A DNA stretch of 64,000 nt from Acinetobacter sp. ANC 3813 (GTDB lineage Bacteria > Pseudomonadota > Gammaproteobacteria > Pseudomonadales > Moraxellaceae). Position numbers and translations under genes: made by a program. The notes under the pieces are model-generated. The model was not told the origin of the DNA, searched no databases, and worked only from the letters and a program-made list of their open reading frames with translations. Of the stretch, positions 28,588 to 37,587 are shown in pieces (position 1 is the stretch's first letter; each line of letters begins with the position of its first letter). The stretch covers positions 1-64,000 of the forward strand of contig NZ_NEGK01000011.1 in the NCBI RefSeq assembly GCF_002135435.1, written 5' to 3'.

Positions 28588-29748
28588 ATGAGTAATTTTC
28601 AGTTTCAGACCGTCAGCAACATTATTTCAGGACTTGGTTCAATTATTGAACTGAAAGCCTTACTCAATGAATTTAGTCCCAAGCGCGTATTGCTGGTCAC
28701 CGATCCTGGCATGATTCAGCATCAGCTGCATTTACCTATTTTGGAAATTCTAGAATCTCATCAGCAGGACTATGCTGTTTATTCCAATGTTCAGGCCGAC
28801 CCCGCTGAACATATTGTTTTAGATGCCGTGCAATTTGCAAAAGATGAAAAAGCAGATTTGGTCCTAGGCTTTGGCGGCGGCAGTTCTTTAGATGTGGCGA
28901 AAATCATCGCCATTTTGGCTCATCCTGAACAGAGTCAGAAAATTCAAGATATTTACGGTATTGGCAATGCCAAACGCCCTCGTTTGCCGCTGATCCTTGT
29001 GCCAACCACTGCAGGAACAGGTTCAGAAGTTACGCCTATTTCCATTGTGACTACAGGTGAAACAACCAAAACTGGCATTGTTTCGCCTGTGCTGTATGCC
29101 GATGCTGCAATTTTAGATGCAAATTTTACCAAAGACCTTCCAGCTCAAATTACAGCGGCGATAGGCATTGATGCCATGGTGCATGCGATAGAAGCCTATA
29201 CGTCAAAAATAAAGAAAAATCCTTATGCAGATATGCTGGCTAAACAAGCCTTACGCTTATTAAATAAAAATTTACCGCTGGTGCTTAAAGATGGTCACGA
29301 TTTGCAAGCCCGCCAAAATATGCTGGTTGGCTCTATGCTGGCTGGCCAAGCCTTTGCCAATGCGCCTGTCGGTGCAGTGCATGCCTTAGCTTACCCGCTT
29401 GGCGGACACTTTCATTTATCGCATGGGCATACCAATGCTTTGGTTTTAACAGAGGTCATGAAATTTAATGCTCCAGCGGCCAAACAGCATTATGCAGAGC
29501 TGATGCAATGGATTGACCCATACAGTACGGGATGTACAGATGGACTGTGCGATTTATTCATTGACCATATGCAGAATCATCTGGACAGCAGCGGTTTAAC
29601 TTTAAAGCTGAGTCAGCTGCACGTACCAAAAAATGCGCTGGAACAGCTGGCAGATGACGCAATGTTGCAAACCCGTTTACTGCAAAACAACCCACGCACT
29701 CTGGCAAAAGCCGATGCGCTGAACATTTATTCATCGATCTATGAATGA
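28588..29748 (+). CDS. Iron-containing alcohol dehydrogenase
   Basis: 386 aa from ATG 28588, eight nt after AAGGA; an in-frame ATG at 28525 lacks such a site. The NAD-binding motif GFGGGSSLDVAK, the family signature PLILVPTTAGTGSEVTPISIV and the metal-binding histidines in GIDAMVHAIEAY and VGAVHALAYPLGGHFHLSHGHTNA are complete. Group III alcohol dehydrogenases oxidise or reduce various alcohols and aldehydes; the substrate cannot be told here. Divergent from the phosphatase gene. Confidence 0.92.
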   Translation: MSNFQFQTVSNIISGLGSIIELKALLNEFSPKRVLLVTDPGMIQHQLHLPILEILESHQQDYAVYSNVQADPAEHIVLDAVQFAKDEKADLVLGFGGGSSLDVAKIIAILAHPEQSQKIQDIYGIGNAKRPRLPLILVPTTAGTGSEVTPISIVTTGETTKTGIVSPVLYADAAILDANFTKDLPAQITAAIGIDAMVHAIEAYTSKIKKNPYADMLAKQALRLLNKNLPLVLKDGHDLQARQNMLVGSMLAGQAFANAPVGAVHALAYPLGGHFHLSHGHTNALVLTEVMKFNAPAAKQHYAELMQWIDPYSTGCTDGLCDLFIDHMQNHLDSSGLTLKLSQLHVPKNALEQLADDAMLQTRLLQNNPRTLAKADALNIYSSIYE

Positions 29749-30064
29749 TGTAACAAGCCAATATAGTATGATATTAATCAAACAGCCTACCAAACAAGGC
29801 TGCTTTTCAAACAAATAGCCTTGTTTTCTTTTATTGATAAAAAACAAATGATTAAACAACTATCTAAAGCAAAATTTTTCTAAATCATTATTAAGTAAAT
29901 TAAATGATTCAATCACTTTCATCACACTGAGTCTTTACAATGTAATTTTTCTTTATTCACTGAATATTTTATGTGAAAAATCACCTAGACTGATTTTAAA
30001 GGTTCTCAAAAAAAGAAAACGAGAACCTTAAATATGGAATCTAAAAATAATCAGGGAGCATATT
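29749..30064. other. AT-rich intergenic region with an inverted repeat
   Basis: A weak hairpin CAGCCT/AGGCTG at 29783-29802 may terminate the dehydrogenase mRNA. Near 29999-30029, AAGGTTCTC and GAGAACCTT form a 9-bp inverted repeat separated by an A-rich loop. It lies about 35 bp before the start of the OmpW-like pseudogene and is either an operator or a 5' leader hairpin. Confidence 0.5.
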
Positions 30065-30887
30065 ATGAAAAAAATCTTAACAGCAGTTTTGCCTTTATCT
30101 GTACTCTGCGCTATGCCAATTGCGCATGCCGCAACCTCTGACGGCAAAACATGGGGCGTATCTGCAGGCTGGCTGCATGTGTGATGCCGCAAGGTAAAAA
30201 CAGGGAATTTCAGGAAATACAACAGCTCAAACGCCGATATTGGGCGCACAGCAAGCATCATCACCCAATGCTGGATTTGAAGTTCAGGATGCATACACGG
30301 CTGGCTTAATGCTGGATTATTTCGTTAATGACAATGTTTCACTAGAATTAGTCTTAGGCGCTCCTCCTGAAATGGAGCTCTCTGGCAAAGGCGATATTTC
30401 TCTGCCAATTGTTGGAACAGTCGCTAAACTCGATCAATTCGAAAAAATTGCAACCACGGATGCTTATACCCCAACCGTAACCGCACGCTATCATTTTGGT
30501 TCCGTTGAAAACCGTGTTCGCCCCTATTTAGGCGGCGGTGTCATGTATGCCCACTTCAGTAATGTCGAAGCAGATCCAGCCGTTAATGCCGAACTGCAAA
30601 GCCGCAATCCGCTTGTAGGCAATTTGCTTAAGCCCGAACTAGGAAAGATTAAAGTGGATGACGCATTTGCGCCAGTCGTCCTTGCTGGTGTTGATGTCAA
30701 CATTAACAAAGACTGGTTTGCCACTGCTTCTGTCAGCTATGCGCATCTATCTACCACAGCAAAATTAAATGTTATTGGTAACACTGGTCTTACACCCGCA
30801 GCGCCAAGAGGAACTGTCTTAGAAGGCCGCAGTAAAATTGAGATCAACCCGGTTGTCACCTATTTAGGCATTGGCTACCGTTTCTGA
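30065..30887 (+). pseudogene. OmpW-family outer membrane protein, broken by two frameshifts
   Basis: An ATG at 30065 with AGGGAGC upstream opens a clear signal peptide (KKILTAVLPLSVLCAMPIAHA) and continues TWGVSAGWLHV before TGA at 30182. The next frame gives MPQGK; a third frame resumes at about 30201 with QGISGNTTAQTPILGAQQ and runs to TGA 30885-30887. Later segments AGLMLDYFVNDNVSLELVLG, YLGGGVMYAHF and the C-terminal EINPVVTYLGIGYRF match OmpW barrels and end in the outer-membrane Phe. The shifts look like a GT duplication (GTGTG) and a change in an A run. An intact relative lies at 43459-44577. Confidence 0.8.
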
Positions 30888-30910
30888 GTCTCCCTTTCAG
30901 CTGTTACTCC

Positions 30911-30949
30911 TTAAAAGTCATTCAGTTTATTTGAATGGCTTTTTTTTAT
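30911..30949 (+). terminator. Terminator after the OmpW pseudogene
   Basis: Stem AAAAGTCATTCA/TGAATGGCTTTT with one wobble pair, followed by eight T residues. Confidence 0.75.
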
Positions 30950-31034
30950 TATTTTTAAGACAATTTTTATTCACTATTGAATGGCCTGCTAAAATTCAGT
31001 ACAACAGAATGCACAATTATTTGCAGTTAAAACA

Positions 31035-31484
31035 ATGAAACTTCCCGCAAAACAAAGACAGCACTTTAAATTTATATTCCCTATTCAAACCCGCTGGTCA
31101 GACAACGACATGTATGGCCATGTCAATAATGTCATGTACTACAGTTATTTTGATACTGCGGCCAATGCACTGCTGATTCAAAAAGCGGGATTTCATTTGC
31201 AGGATTCACCAATCATCGGCTTAGTGGTCAATTCTTCCTGCAATTTTATGCAGGAACTCAGTTACCCAGAAATAATCGAAGTGGGCGTCAGCATTGCTAA
31301 AATAGGCAATTCATCTTTAAGCTATGATTTGGCGATTTTTAAACAAGGACAGAATAACGCAGCCGCGCAAGGAAGCTTTGTACATGTATTTGTGAACCGC
31401 CAAACACGAAAAAGCACCCCGATTCCTAACGAAATGCGGGATGCTTTAAGCGATTACTTAACTAGAGACGAAACTGTTATTTAA
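31035..31484 (+). CDS. Acyl-CoA thioesterase, 4HBT/YbgC-like hotdog fold
   Basis: 149 aa. TRWSDNDMYGHVNNVMYYSYFDTA carries the family Asp and the HVNN motif of 4-hydroxybenzoyl-CoA thioesterase-like enzymes, with SCNFMQELSYPEIIEVGV and GSFVHVFVNRQTRKSTPIP downstream. It probably hydrolyses acyl-CoA; the chain specificity is unknown. The last eight bases overlap the 3' end of convergent dnaX. Confidence 0.88.
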   Translation: MKLPAKQRQHFKFIFPIQTRWSDNDMYGHVNNVMYYSYFDTAANALLIQKAGFHLQDSPIIGLVVNSSCNFMQELSYPEIIEVGVSIAKIGNSSLSYDLAIFKQGQNNAAAQGSFVHVFVNRQTRKSTPIPNEMRDALSDYLTRDETVI

Positions 31485-33696
31485 GCTGAATATTATCCAG
31501 CTTGCCTTCAAATGCATTCAGTAAAGACTTCACTACAGGCTCATTATGCAGCAGCTCAGATGCCCGGTTAAATGCGCGGCCTTTACGTTCATGCTGCAAT
31601 GCATAAGGCGTCAGCTGCTCTAATTCTTCATACACCACATCAAAACGTGTTGATGGCCACTGTGTATGCAGCGCCTGCTCCAGCAAGTGCTGCATTTGCG
31701 TCAATAAACGCTCATATTGCTTAGGAATATGAAAGGTTGACGCGCCATCAATATCACCGCTCATTAAGCCATGCTGTGCAAGCTCTTGCAGCGCTGGCGA
31801 CAGTTCACTGCTTCTGAACCAATACTCCCACTTATCAACCGTCCACTCACCTTCTAGAATTTGCGGCTGCAGTTTGAGAATGTCTTGCGGCATTAAATTT
31901 GCAGGCGCTGATTCATTTGATGCTGCAGCCGCTTGCTCTACTGACTGCACTTGTGACGCAGTTGGTACAGAAGCAGCTGGTGCTGTGCTCTCAGCTAAAA
32001 GATCATTTACGATTGCTTGCTCAGCCAGTACTTGCGTATTTGCTTTCTGCGCTGGCTCAGCCGATTCAGTCACTTGCAGGACCATATCATCGAGCGGCGC
32101 AATAGCTTCAAAAACTGATTGATCAGCATCTGATTGTTTATCTGCAGGCTGATCTTTCTCAACGGCATCCATACCAAACAATGCATCATCACTATTGGCA
32201 TCAAATACAATTTGGTCTGCCGATGGCGTAGCTTGTCCGCTTACAGCTTCCTGTTCCGCTTCAGAACTATCTTCTTCTGGCTCATCCAGAAAATCATCTG
32301 AAGATGGTTCATCTGCCGTGATGTGACGCGGTGTGTCATCAAATTCATCTTCATCCGCATAATAGCCGTCATCAATCTCAGAGATAGATGCTGCAGGCAT
32401 TTCCTGTGAAATTAATGGCGCTTCAGCAGTTTGCGGCGCTGGTGATTGTGATGAATCTGCATTCACAGGCTGTTGCAGCATTACAGATGTAACTGCTTCT
32501 ACAGCATTTTGCTGTGCTGTAGTTTGAATTGGAGCCGCTGATTGAGCATTATTCTGCTCAAGTTGCTGTGGCTGCACTGCATTTGGCGCAGAAACTAAAC
32601 GCTCATTCGGCTGCATTGGACGGAATGCCAGCAAACGCAGCACGCACATTTCAAAGCCTTGTTCTTGCGTCACTGAAATTTGCAGATCCGCACGGCCCTT
32701 GCAAGCAATCTGGTAATACAGCTGCAAATCTTGCGCAGAAACCATTTGCGACAGCTGCATAATCTTGGCGTTAATTTCAGAACTGTATTTTAGGCTTAAG
32801 TTTGGCAAATACTGCAGCATCGCTAATTCATGCAACGTCGAAATCAGCTGATCCAGCACCAAAGACACATCCAGCGCCTGCTGTCTAAATTGCAGCAGCA
32901 GCTCACTAATGCGCTCTTTTTGATTTTGATGAATGGCCGCAATCAAGTCGTAAATAATAGTGCGGTCAATCAGACCCAACATTTCTTTGACATCTTGGTG
33001 ATGTACTTCGCCTTGACCATAGGCAATGGCCTGATCCGTTAAAGACAATGCATCACGCAACGAGCCTTGTGCAGATTCCGCAATTTGCCAAATAGCATCT
33101 TGATCGGACTGAATGCTTTCTTTATTTAAAATATTGCCCAAATGCTCGGTAATTTCATCTACCGCCAATGGGCGCAAAGTAAATTGCAAGCAGCGGGAAA
33201 TCACGGTAATTGGCAGCTTTTGTGGGTCGGTCGTTGCAAACAGGAACTTCACATGTTCTGGCGGTTCTTCCAATGTCTTAAGCAAGGCATTGAAAGAGTG
33301 CGTAGATAACATGTGCACTTCATCGATCAAGTAAACTTTAAAACGGCCTTGCGTAGGTGCATATGGGACGTTATCTAAAAGTTCACGCGTGTCTTCTACT
33401 TTGGTGCGTGACGCCGCATCGATCTCAATTAAATCGATAAAGCGCCCTTCATTCACAGCTTTACAGGTGGCACAGACTTCGCACGGTGTAGAGGTTACAC
33501 CTGTTTCACAGTTCAAGCACTTCGCCAAAATACGCGCAATAGTCGTTTTCCCGACACCGCGAGTACCCGTAAACAAATAGGCATGGTGCAGGCGCCCGCG
33601 TTCCAGCGCGCTGGTTAAGGCACGGGAGACATGGTTTTGACCAACCAATTCATTAAAGTTGCGGGGACGGTATTTTCGCGCAAGTACTTGATACAT
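31477..33696 (-). CDS. dnaX: DNA polymerase III subunits gamma/tau
   Basis: 739 aa clamp-loader ATPase. The Walker A is GTRGVGKT (Lys50), the zinc module cysteines are at about 63, 72, 75 and 78 (CETGVTSTPCEVCATC), and the DEVHML and SRCLQF sensor segments are present. After about residue 370 comes a long Gln/Ala/Asp/Glu-rich linker and then the tau C-terminal domain. I did not find a decisive slippery site for a gamma product. The 3' end overlaps the convergent thioesterase gene. Confidence 0.96.
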   Translation of the reverse strand: MYQVLARKYRPRNFNELVGQNHVSRALTSALERGRLHHAYLFTGTRGVGKTTIARILAKCLNCETGVTSTPCEVCATCKAVNEGRFIDLIEIDAASRTKVEDTRELLDNVPYAPTQGRFKVYLIDEVHMLSTHSFNALLKTLEEPPEHVKFLFATTDPQKLPITVISRCLQFTLRPLAVDEITEHLGNILNKESIQSDQDAIWQIAESAQGSLRDALSLTDQAIAYGQGEVHHQDVKEMLGLIDRTIIYDLIAAIHQNQKERISELLLQFRQQALDVSLVLDQLISTLHELAMLQYLPNLSLKYSSEINAKIMQLSQMVSAQDLQLYYQIACKGRADLQISVTQEQGFEMCVLRLLAFRPMQPNERLVSAPNAVQPQQLEQNNAQSAAPIQTTAQQNAVEAVTSVMLQQPVNADSSQSPAPQTAEAPLISQEMPAASISEIDDGYYADEDEFDDTPRHITADEPSSDDFLDEPEEDSSEAEQEAVSGQATPSADQIVFDANSDDALFGMDAVEKDQPADKQSDADQSVFEAIAPLDDMVLQVTESAEPAQKANTQVLAEQAIVNDLLAESTAPAASVPTASQVQSVEQAAAASNESAPANLMPQDILKLQPQILEGEWTVDKWEYWFRSSELSPALQELAQHGLMSGDIDGASTFHIPKQYERLLTQMQHLLEQALHTQWPSTRFDVVYEELEQLTPYALQHERKGRAFNRASELLHNEPVVKSLLNAFEGKLDNIQLK

Positions 33697-33878
33697 GTAT
33701 GCTCCTTTTCACATGCATAAGGATACTGTTTTTTTGGCTAAGAGTGAATGAAGATCTCAGTCTGTGGAAGTAATTCGATCGATTTCTTCAAATTTAACCA
33801 CTTTAATGTTGGAATTGTTTTTTAACATTCTGATTTGACTGTTTTACGAACTGTAAGATAAGTTTATTAAGAAATAAT

Positions 33879-34508
33879 TTATTCACTGACGAATTGCATT
33901 TTTGAAATTCTTTCCGACACCGTTCCCTCATCCGTACCTATTTGTATTCCAATACCTCTTATCTTAGAACCAGTTTGAGTAAATTCTTGGGTTACATAAT
34001 GGTCCAATTTACTTTTATGAAATTTTGTACTTGGCCCCCAAAACTCACCAAGCCCCTGCCAAAAGCTATCACCTTGTGCAAATTCAATTGAATAATTACC
34101 AATTGGCAACATAGTTTTTTCAATGCTTTGTCTTGGAACTTGCACAATCGCCATAATTGCATTGTTCAATTTATTTCTAACAATAAAAACAGCATCTTTA
34201 TTGTTAGATGCTTTCAATTGCACTGGCCCTAAAACTGAACCATCATCTGAATAACGGAGCATTACTTTCGCGACAAAAGGTTGAGCGTTTTTGTTCAATT
34301 CTGTCTCATGTCTTTCATCATCTTTTTCTATATTTTCTAAAGCATTTGGCTGATCGTTATTTTCAACAGATGAATATGATTTTTCTAATGCAACAGAATG
34401 GTTAACATTTTTATCAGCGAAAAGAAAATACAAACTTCCGACAATTACTGCCGCAATAATAAAACCAGAAAATTGCGAACCTATTTTTTTATTTCTATTA
34501 AAATTCAC
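33879..34508 (-). CDS. Membrane-anchored hypothetical protein
   Basis: 209 aa, starting at a GTG. A single N-terminal transmembrane helix (about residues 15-31, FSGFIIAAVIVGSLYFLF) is followed by a Lys/Glu/Asn-rich linker and a C-terminal region of about 140 residues, probably beta-rich and periplasmic (VMLRYSDDGSVLGPV... GIGIQIGTDEG). I recognise no family. It is AT-rich compared with its neighbours, dnaX and the NlpE-like gene, which suggests later acquisition. It has no obvious partner genes. Confidence 0.6.
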   Translation of the reverse strand: MNFNRNKKIGSQFSGFIIAAVIVGSLYFLFADKNVNHSVALEKSYSSVENNDQPNALENIEKDDERHETELNKNAQPFVAKVMLRYSDDGSVLGPVQLKASNNKDAVFIVRNKLNNAIMAIVQVPRQSIEKTMLPIGNYSIEFAQGDSFWQGLGEFWGPSTKFHKSKLDHYVTQEFTQTGSKIRGIGIQIGTDEGTVSERISKMQFVSE

Positions 34509-34648
34509 TATATGCTCAGCTTTTTAATTAACTACTGTTTTATCAATACCTTATTAGCTACAAGAAAGCAACTCCCATCATATTTATACTTTCGTTAAAA
34601 GCCATAAGTGATCAAGCATATAGTGAAGTTTCCAAATCTGTTCTAAGC

Positions 34649-35095
34649 TTAACTAAGCTCTAATAAAAAATCATCCTGTACGGCATAAGGCTGCGCTGTT
34701 TGATCCATACGAATTTCCAGCAGTTGATTTTCCAAGTCCACAAAAATCATGTTGCGGGTTTTGACATTCAATAATTCCAGCTGAGTTTCATCCGCATCTT
34801 TAAACTTAAACTGCCCTTTCAATACTTCTACTTCATTATGACCGCTTAAACTTTCACGGTGCAATTCAAAAGATTGATCAGCGTTCAGGACTAAATCGAC
34901 CGCCATGCCTGGACAGTCTTCGCAGCGAGATGAACAGCCCATACAAGGCGTGGTGCCGCTGTATGAACCTGCCCACAGCGGTTTTTGCATTTCCTGTTCA
35001 AGTGCCGCTTTGTCTTTGGCTTGTGACTGATTCGCATCCTGACAGCCGAATAATGCGCCCGTGGCTATTAACGGAATCAAAATCACTTTTTTCAT
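34649..35095 (-). CDS. NlpE-like copper-resistance-type lipoprotein
   Basis: 148 aa. Signal peptide with lipobox LFGC (Cys18). The N-terminal NlpE domain is recognisable from WAGSYSGTTPC and CPGMAVDLVLNADQSFEL. The usual CxxC pair is expanded to four cysteines at about 51, 54, 58 and 61. NlpE proteins sense surface contact or lipoprotein trafficking faults and feed the Cpx envelope stress pathway in E. coli; this one has only the N-terminal domain. The extra cysteines may allow metal binding (inference). Confidence 0.8.
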   Translation of the reverse strand: MKKVILIPLIATGALFGCQDANQSQAKDKAALEQEMQKPLWAGSYSGTTPCMGCSSRCEDCPGMAVDLVLNADQSFELHRESLSGHNEVEVLKGQFKFKDADETQLELLNVKTRNMIFVDLENQLLEIRMDQTAQPYAVQDDFLLELS

Positions 35096-35201
35096 AACAC
35101 TCTTTTCCTGAATATCGCGGCATTCAAAATTCAGGCGCTAAAATAACATAAATGAATGCAAAATTTGTGAACGGTTACTTCAATTCAGCACACACAATGC
35201 A

Positions 35202-36461
35202 TTAAAACCAGCCTTTTTTACCTTTTAAAATTTTATCCGCACTGCGCAGCGCCTCTTGTGTGAGCGCCCATAAACGATAGTCTCCTGTCAAAGAACCTGT
35301 AGGGAAATTATGCGTATAAGCAAAACTCAACTGCCGCTCAGGATCACACCATGCACCTGAACCATTAAAACCGATATGCCCAAAGCCTTGAGACGATTTA
35401 CCCAAACTCAAAACACGGTGATAGCCTAAACGCCAATGCATCGGAATAGGCATTATTCGGTCACGCTTCCGGCTTTGCACTTCACTTAATTTGGCAAAGG
35501 TTGCTGGATTAATTAACTGTTGTCCACCCCAAACACCGCGGTTCGCCAGCATCGCATAAACCTTGGCAAGACTTTGAGCAGTAAATGCGCCATTGGCAGC
35601 AGGTATAACTGCTTGTATGCCTTCATCACTAAAAAAGCTGAATTTTCTCATTCCCTTGGGAATCATCGCATCCTGAAAATCTTGAGGATTTTGCCCGCTC
35701 AGCTGTATCAGTTTGTCTATAGGCGATGCTCTACGTGTAGCAGGCTGCTTTTTTTCATCAGAAGCTTCTTCAGCTTTCTTCGGTTTTGGCAATGGACGTG
35801 CGACACGGTATAGCTGCTCATTAGGCACGCCAAAATAAGCGCCGTCCAGCTCGAGCGGTTCAATCAAATATTTTTGCATTAACTGTGACAAGCGCTGACC
35901 TGATGCTTTTTCCAATACACCGCCCACCAGCCAGCCAAAAGTTAAGGGCTGATACGCCAGATCCTCCCCAAAGCTGAACCTTGGCTTCGCTTGAGCCATC
36001 ACTTCCAGCATGTGCTGCCAATCTGCCATTTCAGTAGCTTCTGCAATATTGTTACGGACATCATATAAACCGCTTTGATGGCTCAGAATATGGCGCAATG
36101 TCATTTGCGCTTTGCCATTTTGTGCAAATTCAGGCCAATAATGCGCAATCGGCAAGTCATAGTCAACAATTCCCTGACTCACCAAAATATGTGCTAATGT
36201 TGCTAATACGCCTTTACCTGTCGAATAACAAATGGAAAGTGTATCGGCCTGCCACGGCTCAGCAGCAGACTTTTGCCCAGTATAAATATCGATGACTTTA
36301 TGACCTTGGAAATATACTGCGAGCGCCGCGCCGCCATAAGCCGTGCGCGCATCCTGAAGTTGACTGAACAGTTGCGCCAAATCGATAAAACGTTCATCTA
36401 CAAAGCCCTGATAATGTGCTTTATCGGCTGAAAAGAACTGTTTGATTTGACGGATATCCAT
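35202..36461 (-). CDS. Serine hydrolase of the beta-lactamase/EstB esterase family
   Basis: 419 aa. The SxxK motif is Ser80-Thr-Gly-Lys83 in SICYSTGKGVLA. The tyrosine region is around AYQPLTFGWLVGG and a C-terminal GHIGFNGSGAW replaces the KTG motif, as in class C beta-lactamase-like esterases. There is no signal peptide, so it is likely a cytoplasmic esterase rather than an antibiotic-inactivating enzyme. It stands alone; a terminator of the upstream MaoC gene lies just before it. Confidence 0.85.
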   Translation of the reverse strand: MDIRQIKQFFSADKAHYQGFVDERFIDLAQLFSQLQDARTAYGGAALAVYFQGHKVIDIYTGQKSAAEPWQADTLSICYSTGKGVLATLAHILVSQGIVDYDLPIAHYWPEFAQNGKAQMTLRHILSHQSGLYDVRNNIAEATEMADWQHMLEVMAQAKPRFSFGEDLAYQPLTFGWLVGGVLEKASGQRLSQLMQKYLIEPLELDGAYFGVPNEQLYRVARPLPKPKKAEEASDEKKQPATRRASPIDKLIQLSGQNPQDFQDAMIPKGMRKFSFFSDEGIQAVIPAANGAFTAQSLAKVYAMLANRGVWGGQQLINPATFAKLSEVQSRKRDRIMPIPMHWRLGYHRVLSLGKSSQGFGHIGFNGSGAWCDPERQLSFAYTHNFPTGSLTGDYRLWALTQEALRSADKILKGKKGWF

Positions 36462-36500
36462 GTCCTGAACCTCAATATTTCTTGTATTTATCTATTAAAA

Positions 36501-36530
36501 AAAAGCCTAAATCATGGCTGATTTAGGCTT
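36501..36530 (-). terminator. Terminator after the MaoC gene
   Basis: An 11-bp stem AAGCCTAAATC/GATTTAGGCTT is followed on the minus strand by eight T residues. Confidence 0.88.
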
Positions 36531-36540
36531 CTTATTTACG

Positions 36541-37392
36541 TTACAGTGCTTTGACTGTACCTGTTACATGCGGCTTTTGATTTTTCGCATTTCGGATTAA
36601 AAACTCAGTTTCATTTCCTTCTGCTGTCATAAACTCAACTGTAGATGGCAGATACATCGGCAGCTTGAACCAAACGTCCGCCTCATAAGCATCAGCCAAT
36701 GTCAGGCTTGCTAAAGCTCTCGCCTTACTCCACATACCATGCGCAATCGCTTGCTTAAAGCCAAATGCTTTTGCTGTTACAGCATGAATATGAATTAAAT
36801 TAAAATCACCAGAAGTCATCGCATAGCGGCGGCCTGTATTCTCAGATACATCCCAAGTCGCAGACAATGTATATTCAGGTGTTTTAGTTTCTGCTGGTTT
36901 TGCACCCGCACCGCCTGATGTTTTCTGGCGCGCTAAATAGGTTGTCAAAGCCTCTACAACCACTTCATTGCCCACTTTTGCCGTGGTAATAAAGTCAAAC
37001 TGCACACCTTTGTCATGCGGCTTCAAATCGCCAAAATTGCACGACAAGGTCAGTTTTTCATTTACACCTACTTTACGCAGCTGTTTCACTTGGTTTCGTA
37101 TATGCACCAAACCTAATATCGCAAATGGAAATGCTTCCGTTGTCATCATATGCATTTGCAGGCTTTGAGACAGCACGGCTAAATAAATAGCAGGAATGTA
37201 GCCATTATTTTTAAAGCCACACACTTCATTATAAGCTTTGAGATGTTTTGCATCGACCTGAAATGAATCCACCACATATTCAACTTGCGGCAGAACTTTC
37301 TCACCTTTTGGCTTTTTAAAGATTAAGCCTTGGATGACTTTAGGGTAAGCCAAATAAGGTTTCGGCAGCTGACTAAAATGGCGAGTATTCAT
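36541..37392 (-). CDS. MaoC-family (R)-hydratase/dehydratase
   Basis: 283 aa, a double-hotdog enoyl-CoA or 3-hydroxyacyl-thioester hydratase. The N-terminal half is a degenerate hotdog. The C-terminal half carries the hydratase motif SGDFNLIHIHAVTAKAFG and QAIAHGMWSKARA with the catalytic Asp and His. It follows the long FabG-type reductase gene on the same strand, separated by a repeat-bearing 195-bp gap. Together with the divergent thiolase this makes a set able to interconvert acyl chains through 3-ketoacyl, 3-hydroxyacyl and enoyl steps (inference). Confidence 0.87.
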   Translation of the reverse strand: MNTRHFSQLPKPYLAYPKVIQGLIFKKPKGEKVLPQVEYVVDSFQVDAKHLKAYNEVCGFKNNGYIPAIYLAVLSQSLQMHMMTTEAFPFAILGLVHIRNQVKQLRKVGVNEKLTLSCNFGDLKPHDKGVQFDFITTAKVGNEVVVEALTTYLARQKTSGGAGAKPAETKTPEYTLSATWDVSENTGRRYAMTSGDFNLIHIHAVTAKAFGFKQAIAHGMWSKARALASLTLADAYEADVWFKLPMYLPSTVEFMTAEGNETEFLIRNAKNQKPHVTGTVKAL

Positions 37393-37420
37393 ACTGAACC
37401 TTTGGAAGTTATCGTTATAA

Positions 37421-37583
37421 AGTTCCCTCTCCTTTAAGGAGCGGGTTAGGGAGAGGTATATACAGAATTAATATCCAATTTGTAAATTCATCCCAGTCAT
37501 CTCTCAAAGAGCAGAATAAGATAAGGGAAGATTAATTAACATCTCCCTCTCCTAAATCCTCTCCCCAAGGGAGAGGACTTTAA
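37421..37583. repeat. Pair of inverted CCCTCTCC-type palindromic repeats (REP/REPIN-like)
   Basis: One copy at 37421-37462 reads CCCTCTCC...GGTTAGGGAGAGG. A second copy at 37541-37583 is the same kind of element in reverse orientation (CCCTCTCC..CCAAGGGAGAGG). Each has internal dyad symmetry, and about 80 bp of AT-rich sequence separates them. Inverted pairs of short palindromes in an intergenic gap are typical of REP doublets, which can fold into one long hairpin. Confidence 0.65.
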
Positions 37584-37587
37584 GGTA

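Noticed and set aside
35202..36461. Beta-lactamase antibiotic resistance gene
   Set aside because: The SxxK motif fits the fold, but there is no signal peptide and the KTG region is replaced; an EstB-type esterase is more likely.
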